Notes under the pieces: model-generated
Database searches by the model: none
The model's input: the letters and a program-made list of their open reading frames with translations, nothing else
Told to the model about the DNA's origin: nothing
Shown here: in pieces, positions 1-8,008 of the stretch
How the letters are laid out: the number at the start of each line of letters is the position of its first letter
How positions within the stretch are numbered: position 1 is the first letter of the stretch
NCBI RefSeq assembly: GCF_026183895.1
Contig: NZ_JAPFQI010000001.1
Span: 525,510 to 589,509, forward strand
Reading direction: 5' to 3'
From: Sabulicella glaciei
Lineage (GTDB): Bacteria > Pseudomonadota > Alphaproteobacteria > Acetobacterales > Acetobacteraceae
Length of the DNA stretch: 64,000 bases
Translations under genes and position numbers: made by a program

Positions 1-166
1 GGGTGGAGCCGGGACCGGACAGGTCGCGATACAGGCCCGACTGGTCGTTGAGGACGCCGATGCGGATGGTGTTCTGCGCCTGCGCCCGCGCGCCGGACAG
101 GGGCAAGCCGGCGGCGATGGGCGTGGCCGCGGCGGCGGCGAGGAGGTTGCGGCGGTTCAACGTCAT
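1..166 (-). CDS. Branched-chain amino acid-type ABC transporter substrate-binding protein, N-terminal fragment
   Basis: Only the first 55 codons are in the window; the gene continues past base 1. The translation starts MTLNRRNLLAAAAATPIAAG, a twin-arginine-like signal peptide followed by a hydrophobic stretch, then an Ala-rich cleavage region (GARAQAQ) and the mature start NTIRIGVLNDQSGLYRDLSG. That IRIGVLxDxSGxY opening is typical of periplasmic LivK/Peripla_BP_6 receptors. It lies 22 bases downstream of livF on the same strand, so it should supply ligand to the LivG/LivF importer. The likely ligand is the small organic acid or heterocycle handled by the surrounding catabolic genes rather than leucine; that is inference from context. 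Confidence 0.85.
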   Translation of the reverse strand, partial: MTLNRRNLLAAAAATPIAAGLPLSGARAQAQNTIRIGVLNDQSGLYRDLSGPGST

Positions 167-188
167 AAGATCAGTCCTTTCGAGTGCC

Positions 189-885
<697 letters not shown>

Positions 886-893
<8 letters not shown>

Positions 894-1680
894 GGGCGGC
901 TTCTCCCGTCGCGGTGGGGGCGCCGACGCTGGCCGGGTCGGTGCCGAGATAGGCAGCCTGCACATCGGGGTTGCGGCTCACCGTCGCGTAATTGCCCTGG
1001 GCCAGCACCTCGCCGCGCGCGAGCACGGTGATCTCGTCACAGAGCCCCTCCACAACCTTCAGGTTGTGCTCGACCAGCAGCACGGTGCGTCCAGCCGAGA
1101 CGCGCTTCACAAGCGCCACGATGCGATCCACGTCCTCATGCGTCATGCCGGCCGTGGGCTCGTCCAGCAGCATCATGACGGGGTCGAGGGCGAGGGTGGT
1201 CGCGATCTCCAGCGCCCTCTTGCGGCCATAGGGGAGCTGCCCGGCCTGCACGCGCTCATATTCCGTCAGCGCCACGTCGGCGAGGAGTTCGCGCGCCCGC
1301 GTGTCGTATTCCCGCAGCACCGAATCGCTGCGCCAGAAATCGAAGGAGCCGCCGCGCTGGCGCTGCAAGGCCAGCTTGACGTTCTCCAGCACGGTGAGGT
1401 GCGGAAAGACGGCGGAGATCTGGAAGGAGCGCACGAGGCCAAGCCGCGCAACCTCGGCCGGTTTCAGGGAGGTAATGTCGCGCCCGTCATAGGTGATGGT
1501 GCCGCGCGTCGGGATCAGGAACTTGGTGAGCAGGTTGAAGCAGGTGGTCTTGCCGGCGCCGTTCGGCCCGATCAGGCCATGGATCGACCCGCGGCGAATC
1601 GCAAGATTCACGTCCTTCACCGCGACGAAGCCACGGAACTCCTTTGTTAGTCCTTCCGCCTTGAGGATCGTGTCGCTCAC
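886..1680 (-). CDS. livG: ABC transporter ATPase, LivG type
   Basis: Second ATPase of the Liv-type importer, 264 residues. Walker A is GPNGAGKTT (38-46). The signature loop is the degenerate QLPYGRKRALEIA usual for LivG. Walker B is MMLLDEPTAGM. A GTG start at 1680 is preferred: a GGGAGG ribosome-binding site sits 9 bases upstream (1690-1695) and the protein then begins VSDTILKAEGLTKEF as in homologues. An upstream ATG at 1752 would add unrelated residues. The gene follows the molybdenum hydroxylase genes by 110 bases on the same strand, which ties uptake to the catabolic operon. Confidence 0.92.
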
Positions 1681-1789
1681 CCGGCCCAGCCTCCCATTCC
1701 ATCCGGCATTCCAGCCGCGCTTGCTGACTTGTATGGCAATGCCATGAGCCATGTGCAAGCGGCATCGCAGTTCCCACCGAAGCGGGAAG

Positions 1790-4027
1790 CTAGCGGTGCC
1801 TGAGCGCTGCGTGGACGCGCTCCGGCGTGGCCGGCAGGTCGAGGCTCGCCACGGCGGTAGCGTCGCGCAGGGCATTCACAACCGCCGTTGCGAGCAGCAG
1901 CGGCGGTTCCCCCACCGCCTTGGACCGGAACAGCGCCCCGTCCCGCGCTTCCGATCCTTCCAGCAGACGTGCCCGCAGCACGGGCGGCACGTCGCGGGAG
2001 CCCGGGATCTTGTAGGTCGAGGGGCCTAGGGTGCGTTGCCGTCCCTCGTGATCCCACCACAACTCCTCGCTCGTCAGCCAGCCCAGCCCCTGCACGAAGG
2101 CGCCCTCGATTTGACCAAGGTCGATGGCGGGGTTGAGGCTCCTCCCGCAATCCTGGACAAGGTGCGCGGACAGGCAGCGATGCTCGCCGGTCAAGGTGTC
2201 GAGCAGCACCTCCGCCACCGCGGCGCCATAGGCGAAGTAGAAAAATGGTTCCCCCCGCATGCGTTCGGCATCCCAGTGGATGTCGGGCGTGCGGTAGAAG
2301 CCGGTCGCGGAAAGGCTGACCCGTTCCCGCCAGCACAGCTTCGCCAGCTCGCCAAAGCGCATCCCGGCATTGCCGCCGGGCGGGAGGATGTGGCCTTCCT
2401 CGAAACGCAGCCCCTCGGGCGGGCAGCCGAAGTGCCGCGCCGCGACCTCCGCCATCCGGTCCCGCACCGCTACCGCCGCGGCATGTGCGGCCCACCCGTT
2501 CAGGTCGCTGCCCGTGCTGGCCGCAGTGGCGCTGGTGTTGGGAATCTCGGCGGTGGAGGTAGGGGCGAGACCGACCGTCTCGACGGGCACGCCGAACACC
2601 TCGGCCACCACCTGCGCCACCTTGATGAACAGCCCTTGGCCCATCTCCGTCCCGCCATGGGCGAGGCGGATGGAGCCATCCGTGTAGACATGCACCAATG
2701 CGCCCGCCTGGTTCAGGTGCGGGATGCCGAAGGCGATGCCGAAAGCGCAGCAGAAGGCGCCCACCCCTCTTCGGAGCGTCGGATGCGTGGCGTTGAATGA
2801 AGCCGCATCCGCTCGCCGCCGGTCCCATTCGGCATCGGCCTTGGCCTCGGCCAGGACGCGCCGGGTCAGCGCGGGCTCCAGCGCCTGGCCGTAGGGCGTC
2901 CGGTCGGCGAGGTTGCGCAGACGCAGGGCCTCCACGTCATGGCCAAGCTGCGCTGCGGCTTGATGAAGCACGTCCTCCATCAGCAGCGCGCCTTGCGGTC
3001 CGCCGAAGCCACGAAAGGCGGTGTTGCTCACGTGGTTCGTCTTCACGGCGCAGGCGGAGATTCGCAGCGCCGGCGCCCCATAGCAGTTCAGCGCATGGGT
3101 GAGGGCGCGGAACACCACGCCGCCGGACATGTCCAGCGAGTGCCCGCCATCGGCCGCCAAGATGGCATCCAGCGCAAGCAGGCGCCCCATCTCGTCGAAA
3201 CCGGCCTGCCAGCGATACAGGAAGGGGTGGCGCTTGCCGGTCGCCGCCATGTCGGAGCGGCGGGGCAGGCGCAGCTTGACCGGGCGACCCGTCACCCGCG
3301 CCGCGAGCGCCGCTGCCGCTGCCACGGAGGAGGCGTTGCTTTCCTTGCCGCCGAAGCCGCCGCCGAGCCGTCGGCACTGCACCGTCACCCGGTGGAACGG
3401 CACGCCCAGAACGCGTGAGACGACGTGCTGCACCTCGGTCGGATGCTGGGTGGAGGAGTGGACCAGCATCTCGTCCTCCTCGCCGGGGATGGCGAGGGCG
3501 ATCTGGCCCTCCAGGTAGAAATGCTCCTGGCCGCCCGCGCGGAACTCGCCAGCCAGGCGATGTGGCGCGGCCGCGAGTGCGGCTTCGACATCTCCCTCGG
3601 CGATGATCTGCGGCAGGACAAGGAAAGTGCCCGCCTCCAGCGCCGCCTCGATGCTCAGGATGGGCGGCAGCGCCTCGATGTGGGCACGGGTTGCGGCGGC
3701 AGCGCGCAGGGCGGCGTCGCGCGTCGGCGCGACCAGCAGGGCGAGGGGCTGTCCGTGGTGCTCAATCAGGTTCTCCACCAGCAGCACCTCGCCCTGGCCA
3801 ATGGGGGCGATGTCGTTCTCGCCCGGGATATCCGCGGGGAGGATGGCCCGCACCCCTTCGGGCAGGTCGAGACCCAGAAGTCGGCCATGCGCCACCGGCG
3901 AAAGGGCCAGCGCCGCGTGCCAGGTCCCCGCCGGCTCCGGAAGGTCGTCGAGGAAGCGCGCCCCGCCGCTCGCGTGAAGCAGGGCGCTATCGTGACGCAG
4001 GGCGTGGCCGACGATGGCGGTGTTCAT
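1790..4027 (-). CDS. Xanthine dehydrogenase-family molybdopterin-binding subunit
   Basis: Large subunit (745 residues) of a molybdenum hydroxylase that inserts water-derived oxygen into an N-heterocycle or aldehyde. Evidence: GGGFGGKES (222-230), the molybdopterin-binding glycine loop; FRGFGGPQ; TEMGQGLFIKVAQ; and KAVGEPP near residue 705, carrying the conserved catalytic glutamate (about E707) of the family. Length is typical of XdhB/CoxL-like subunits. Its ATG overlaps the stop of the [2Fe-2S]/FAD subunit gene by 4 bases, so the two form one enzyme. Automated annotation would say xanthine dehydrogenase. The neighbours (enamidase-like and 6-hydroxynicotinate reductase-like genes) make nicotinate or a similar pyridine a better substrate guess, but nothing in the sequence fixes the substrate. 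Confidence 0.88.
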   Translation of the reverse strand: MNTAIVGHALRHDSALLHASGGARFLDDLPEPAGTWHAALALSPVAHGRLLGLDLPEGVRAILPADIPGENDIAPIGQGEVLLVENLIEHHGQPLALLVAPTRDAALRAAAATRAHIEALPPILSIEAALEAGTFLVLPQIIAEGDVEAALAAAPHRLAGEFRAGGQEHFYLEGQIALAIPGEEDEMLVHSSTQHPTEVQHVVSRVLGVPFHRVTVQCRRLGGGFGGKESNASSVAAAAALAARVTGRPVKLRLPRRSDMAATGKRHPFLYRWQAGFDEMGRLLALDAILAADGGHSLDMSGGVVFRALTHALNCYGAPALRISACAVKTNHVSNTAFRGFGGPQGALLMEDVLHQAAAQLGHDVEALRLRNLADRTPYGQALEPALTRRVLAEAKADAEWDRRRADAASFNATHPTLRRGVGAFCCAFGIAFGIPHLNQAGALVHVYTDGSIRLAHGGTEMGQGLFIKVAQVVAEVFGVPVETVGLAPTSTAEIPNTSATAASTGSDLNGWAAHAAAVAVRDRMAEVAARHFGCPPEGLRFEEGHILPPGGNAGMRFGELAKLCWRERVSLSATGFYRTPDIHWDAERMRGEPFFYFAYGAAVAEVLLDTLTGEHRCLSAHLVQDCGRSLNPAIDLGQIEGAFVQGLGWLTSEELWWDHEGRQRTLGPSTYKIPGSRDVPPVLRARLLEGSEARDGALFRSKAVGEPPLLLATAVVNALRDATAVASLDLPATPERVHAALRHR

Positions 4028-5367
4028 GCGTGGATCGTCGCGGGCAGGTCCGGCCGCGCATGGCGCAGGGCGAGGCGACGCAGGAGGCCGCGCGCCGCCT
4101 CCATGCGATAGGCGGCCGTGCCGCGATGGTCGTCCATCGGGGCGAAGCGCAAGGCCTCGCCTGCCTCGCGTGCGGCTGCGTCATCCAGGGCGCGGCCGAC
4201 CAGCACGACTTCGGCCTCGTGCGCCCGCATCGCCCTTGCCGCCATGCCCCCGAGGGCGAGGCGCGCGCGCGACGTGGTGCCGCCCGCGAATTCAATGCAG
4301 GCCACCAGCGAGACGGCGCTGATGTCCTGGTCATGACGGCGCGACAATTTCTCCGCGGCCAGGAGCGCGCCGGGGGGCGGTGCAGGAAGCTCCACCGCGA
4401 CGATGAGCTCGTCCGCGGCCAGGGCGTTGCGCCGGTAGCCGAGCAGGAACTCCTCCACCGGAACCCGCCGCGTGCCTCGCGGCGAGGTGCATTCCACCAC
4501 GGCGTCCAGCGCCAGCAGCACGGGCAGCGCATCGCCGATGGGCGAGGCCGTTCCCAGGTTGCCGCCGACCGTCCCGAGCGAACGGATCTGCCGGGACCCC
4601 AGCCGCTCCAGATAGGGCACGAGGGGCGTGAAGCGCGCATCCTCGCGGCAGGCTTCGAGCCATTCGGCGTACGGGGCGGCGGCGCCGATGCGCTGGCCTG
4701 CCGCACCCGTCTTCACGCCCTGCATCTCGCGCACGTGGAGGAGGCAGACTGTCTCCTCCGGGTGCTCGCGATCCTCGGAGAAGCGCAGGCCGAGGTCGGT
4801 CCCCCCTGCAAGCAGCATCGCACCGGGCCGGGCGGCGCGCAGCACCACCGCCTCCTCCAGGGTGGCCGGAAGATGGAAGCTGCCGAAGCGCGACGGGGCA
4901 GCGGCGTATCCGGGCGCGGAGCCGCCATCATCGCGCATCGCCGCCATGGCTTCGAGGATGGGGCGGTAGCCGGTGCAGCGGCAGAGATTCCCGGCCAGTG
5001 CGGCGTGCGGGTCGCCGCCCGTGCGGGTCCAGGCCCAGGCTGCCATGACGATGCCCGGCGTGCAGAAGCCGCATTGCGTGGCGCCGCCCTCTGCCATGGC
5101 GCGCACGGCCGGATGGTCGCGTCCAAGCCCTTCGATGGTGCGGATCGCGCGGCCATGCACCTGGCCCAGCACGCACAGGCAGGCATTGATTGGGCGACGC
5201 GAGGCGCCTGCCTCGATCACGACGGTGCAGGCGCCGCAATCGCCCTCGGCGCAGCCTTCCTTGGCACCGGTCAGGCCCTCGGTGCGCAGCCAGTCCAGCA
5301 ACGTGGTGGTGGGCGGCGCCTCGGTCGTCCGGCGCGCGCCGTTCAGCGTGATCTCGATGGAAGCCAT
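4024..5367 (-). CDS. Molybdenum hydroxylase small subunit: [2Fe-2S] plus FAD domains
   Basis: A 447-residue XdhA-type protein that passes electrons from the molybdenum site through two [2Fe-2S] clusters to FAD. Cluster one (ferredoxin fold): EGCAEGDCGACT, C39/C44/C47. Cluster two (helical domain): QCGFCTPG and CRCTGY. From about residue 165 follows a CO dehydrogenase-type FAD domain with LLAGGTDLGLR and GTVGGNLGTASP. The ATG at 5367 gives MASIEITLNG, matching family starts; the frame is open 19 codons further upstream. It is coupled by an ATGA overlap to the molybdopterin subunit. The Fe-S/FAD fusion here contrasts with the rightward enzyme, where Fe-S is fused to the Mo domain instead. Confidence 0.88.
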   Translation of the reverse strand: MASIEITLNGARRTTEAPPTTTLLDWLRTEGLTGAKEGCAEGDCGACTVVIEAGASRRPINACLCVLGQVHGRAIRTIEGLGRDHPAVRAMAEGGATQCGFCTPGIVMAAWAWTRTGGDPHAALAGNLCRCTGYRPILEAMAAMRDDGGSAPGYAAAPSRFGSFHLPATLEEAVVLRAARPGAMLLAGGTDLGLRFSEDREHPEETVCLLHVREMQGVKTGAAGQRIGAAAPYAEWLEACREDARFTPLVPYLERLGSRQIRSLGTVGGNLGTASPIGDALPVLLALDAVVECTSPRGTRRVPVEEFLLGYRRNALAADELIVAVELPAPPPGALLAAEKLSRRHDQDISAVSLVACIEFAGGTTSRARLALGGMAARAMRAHEAEVVLVGRALDDAAAREAGEALRFAPMDDHRGTAAYRMEAARGLLRRLALRHARPDLPATIHA

Positions 5368-5398
5368 GCCGCATGATGGGGGCGGCGTGGCCCCGCTG

Positions 5399-5980
5399 TC
5401 ACCGCAAACCATCCTCGCCGACAATGCCCTCGACCGTAAGGCCGCCGATACGGGGCAGGGGGCGTCCGCCCGTCGTCAGGGCGAGGCAGAGCAGGATCTC
5501 GTCGCGCCGGGGCGCGTCGGGCAGCCGCGCCTCGATCGCATCGAAATGCGAGCGGACGAAGGCAGCGTCCTTGTGCCCGAGCGGCACGTCGATCGCGGCC
5601 CCCATCCCGCCGCGCTTCTTGGCGGAGGGGATCAGCGCCGGTCCCTTGCCCAGCGCCGTGCGGACCGGGGCGCCCATCTTCGGGTGCAGCAGCGCGGCTG
5701 CGTGCTCCAGCTCGCCATCCTCGCCCACGATTGCCGCCTTGCCGAAGGAATGGACCTCCTCCCCGGAGATGGCGAGCGCCGCGATGGCCCGCGCCGCGAG
5801 TTCCGCCCCGAGCGTCGCTCCCAGCTCCACCAGGACTGTCAGGTCTTCCTCGAAGCGGGCGGCGAAGGGGTTCCGCAGAACGGCCATGGCAACAGCACGG
5901 CGGATGGACGGGGAAACGGGCCGCCCGGCCTCCACGACCGTTTCCTCGACGAGGACAGCCCATTTGCGGATCGCGGTCAC
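5399..5980 (-). CDS. AA_synth/DUF1185 family protein
   Basis: A 193-residue protein matching the amino acid synthesis family (PF06684, DUF1185): N-terminal IRKWAVLVEETVVEAGRPV, central ELGATLGAELAARA and GEEVHSFGKAAIVGEDGE, then HPKMGAPVR and GGMGAAIDVPLGHKDAAFVR. The biochemical role of this family is unsettled; members are often found in operons for amidohydrolases and organic-acid breakdown. The start is GTG at 5980, overlapping the stop of the enamidase-like gene by 4 bases (GTGA), so it is translated with that gene. The reading frame is open far upstream inside the enamidase gene, but that extension is antisense-type noise. Function here is best described as unknown, probably in handling the ring-opened product. 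Confidence 0.8.
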   Translation of the reverse strand: MTAIRKWAVLVEETVVEAGRPVSPSIRRAVAMAVLRNPFAARFEEDLTVLVELGATLGAELAARAIAALAISGEEVHSFGKAAIVGEDGELEHAAALLHPKMGAPVRTALGKGPALIPSAKKRGGMGAAIDVPLGHKDAAFVRSHFDAIEARLPDAPRRDEILLCLALTTGGRPLPRIGGLTVEGIVGEDGLR

Positions 5981-7131
5981 GCCAGCACCTCCGGGATGCG
6001 GGCGGCGGGCGGAGTGTTGCGGGAACGGCCGCAGCGCACCTCGCCATCCACCATGACCATGCCGATCCCGGGCAGTTCGCCATGGATGAAGGCCTCCGCC
6101 GCATCCTCCCCGGCACCGCCAATCGGCGCGTCGAGGAAGACCAAGTCCGCGGGGCGCCCGACGGCGATGGTCCCGGCCTCGATCCCGCGCCAGCGCGCCG
6201 TGTTGCCCCCCGCCGCCGCGATGGCGATGCCGGGATCCAGCTCGCCCAGCGAGCAAAGCAGGGAGATGGTCCGCAGCACGCCGAGCGGCTGCACGCCCGA
6301 TCCGGCCGGGCTGTCCGTGCCGAGCACAAGCCGATCCAGCCGTCCCATTTCCCGCAGGACGTTCATCGCGTGAATGGCGTTGCGCGGGTTGCCGTTGTGG
6401 ACCACCTCGATGGCGCGCTTCGTGCCTTCGATCACCTCGGTGAGTTCTGCCGTCGGAAGGGAGGTCGGGCCGCCGTTGATATGCGCCACGATGTCGGCAT
6501 CGGCCGCGATTACCACCGGCGCCCGCATCAGGTTGGAGCCGGCGATGGAGGGGCCGCCACAATGGATCATGGCGTTCAGCCCGGCGGCGCGGGCGGCCTG
6601 CATGTGCTCCACCACCTCCGCCTCGTCCTTGACCGTCCCCAGCCCGAACTCGCCGACCCAGCGCACCCCGGCCCGCGCCATCTCGGCATAGTCCTCGGCG
6701 GTGATGCCGCGCTCCGGCACAGGGGCGCCGGCCAGGACGCGTGCGCCCATGGGGCGGAAGGCGGAAAAGGCGCGCTGCGCGGCAATGGCGAGGGCCTTCA
6801 CCCCGACCGGGTCCCTGGGCCGTCCGGGCAGATGGACCTCCCCCGCGGAGACCAGCGTCGTCGTTCCGCCATGGACCATGCCCTCGATCCAGCCGAGCTG
6901 GTTCTGGCGTGGAGTCCAGTCGCCGAAGGCCGGATGGACGTGGTTGTCGATCAGCCCGGGCATGACGGCGCAGCCATGCGCATCGATCACCTGCTCGGCC
7001 TCGAAATCCGCCGCCCGGCCGATCCCGGCGATGCGTCCCCCTTCCACGAAGATGGCATCGGCATCCCGCACGGGGTCCCGCACCTCGCCGGAAAACACGA
7101 GGCCGAGGCCCCGGATGAGGATTCGCGTCAT
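5977..7131 (-). CDS. Enamidase-like amidohydrolase
   Basis: A 384-residue metal-dependent amidohydrolase. The N-terminal beta-sandwich is followed by the HxH metal motif DNHVHP (H64, H66), GEFGLGTVKDEAE (likely metal-bridging Glu region), MIHCGG, VAHINGGPTSLP, GTDSPAGSGVQPLG with the catalytic Asp, and a C-terminal SRNTPPA. From memory, the PGRPRDP, HINGGPT, TDSPAGSG and SRNTPPA blocks match enamidase of Eubacterium barkeri, which opens 1,4,5,6-tetrahydro-6-oxonicotinate. It is the first gene of the leftward operon, 106 bases from the divergent operon holding a 6-hydroxynicotinate reductase-like gene; that adjacency is independent support. Other cyclic amidases of the superfamily remain possible. 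Confidence 0.8.
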   Translation of the reverse strand: MTRILIRGLGLVFSGEVRDPVRDADAIFVEGGRIAGIGRAADFEAEQVIDAHGCAVMPGLIDNHVHPAFGDWTPRQNQLGWIEGMVHGGTTTLVSAGEVHLPGRPRDPVGVKALAIAAQRAFSAFRPMGARVLAGAPVPERGITAEDYAEMARAGVRWVGEFGLGTVKDEAEVVEHMQAARAAGLNAMIHCGGPSIAGSNLMRAPVVIAADADIVAHINGGPTSLPTAELTEVIEGTKRAIEVVHNGNPRNAIHAMNVLREMGRLDRLVLGTDSPAGSGVQPLGVLRTISLLCSLGELDPGIAIAAAGGNTARWRGIEAGTIAVGRPADLVFLDAPIGGAGEDAAEAFIHGELPGIGMVMVDGEVRCGRSRNTPPAARIPEVLA

Positions 7132-7237
7132 CTGTCCCCTTTCGCCGCGCCCTGTGAGGTTGGAAGGCAGGGCCCGGCCTTGTCAAAGCCCGGTGGATTT
7201 TTCGTGCGTGCGCCCCCACACTCGCCCGGCGCTTGGC
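7132..7237. promoter_or_regulatory. Divergent promoter region of the heterocycle cluster
   Basis: This 106-base gap separates the two divergent operons, so both promoters and any operator must be here or just inside the genes. It is less GC-rich in its middle. An inverted repeat GCCCTG (7149-7154) / CAGGGC (7168-7173) with 13 bases between is a possible regulator site. TTGTCA at 7180-7185 could be a -35 element for the rightward operon, but no convincing -10 follows. No regulator gene is adjacent in the window. Confidence 0.4.
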
Positions 7238-8008
7238 ATGGAGGCGGCGGAGTTGGACCGGTACTGGCGCCCGCGCGACCTGCGGGCGGCGTTGGACATC
7301 CGGGCGGGCGAGGGAGCGCGCCCCCTGGCTGGCGGAACGGACATCTATCCGGCGCGCGCCCACCACGCCGCCTGGGAGGGATCGGTGGCGGAGTCGCTGC
7401 TCGACCTTTCGGCCATTGCCGAGCTTCGCACGCTGGAGCGGGATGGTCGCCATTGGCGCCTCGGCGCAGGCGTCACCTGGGCCGCGCTGCGCGACGCCGC
7501 ACTTCCGCCGGGCTTCCGGGCCCTGCAGCAGGCGGCGCGGCAGGTGGGCGGCCGGCAGGTGCAGGCGCGGGGAACGATCGGCGGCAATCTCTGCAACGCT
7601 TCCCCCGCCGCCGACGGCGTGCCGCCCCTTCTGCTGTTGGCGGCCGAGGCGGTGCTGCTTTCGCCGGTGGGCGAGCGACGCCTCCCGCTGGACCGCTTCA
7701 TCCTCGGCAACCGGCGCACGGTCCTGCGGGACGACGAGATCCTGGCCGCGCTATTGATCCCCGCCGAACGGGCCGAAGTGCCGAGCGCCTTCGTGAAGCT
7801 GGGCGCGCGGCGCCACCTCGTTATCTCCATCGCCATGGCGGCGGCGGATGCGGAGGGCCGCGCGACGATCGGCGCTTGCTCCGAAGTCGCGCATCACTGG
7901 AACGGGGAGGTCTCGCCGATCAGCGACATCCGCGGCTCGGCGGAGTATCGGCGCGAGGCTGCGGCCGAGGTGGTCTCCCGTGCCCTGACCCTGGCGAGCG
8001 CCGCATGA
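7238..8008 (+). CDS. Molybdenum hydroxylase FAD-binding (medium) subunit
   Basis: A 256-residue CoxM/NdhF-like FAD subunit that accepts electrons from the Fe-S centres of the enzyme encoded next. Motifs: ARPLAGGTDIYPARA (about residue 26, FAD loop one), GGRQVQARGTIGGNLCNASP (FAD loop two), and GARRHLVISIAMAAA in the C-terminal domain. The ATG at 7238 gives MEAAELDRYWRPRDL, the usual family start; the frame is open well upstream through the divergent gene and I rejected that extension. Its stop overlaps the next ATG (ATGA, 8005-8008). First gene of the rightward operon. Confidence 0.88.
   Translation: MEAAELDRYWRPRDLRAALDIRAGEGARPLAGGTDIYPARAHHAAWEGSVAESLLDLSAIAELRTLERDGRHWRLGAGVTWAALRDAALPPGFRALQQAARQVGGRQVQARGTIGGNLCNASPAADGVPPLLLLAAEAVLLSPVGERRLPLDRFILGNRRTVLRDDEILAALLIPAERAEVPSAFVKLGARRHLVISIAMAAADAEGRATIGACSEVAHHWNGEVSPISDIRGSAEYRREAAAEVVSRALTLASAA

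Noticed and set aside
3691-5376. Plus-strand open frame of about 560 codons over the leftward molybdenum hydroxylase
   Set aside because: Composition shadow; the minus strand carries complete Fe-S, FAD and Mo motifs in the correct order.
5731-8004. Upstream in-frame extension of the fused molybdenum hydroxylase
   Set aside because: It is antisense to the enamidase-like and AA_synth genes and then overlaps the FAD subunit gene; the real start is the ATG at 8005 in an ATGA overlap.
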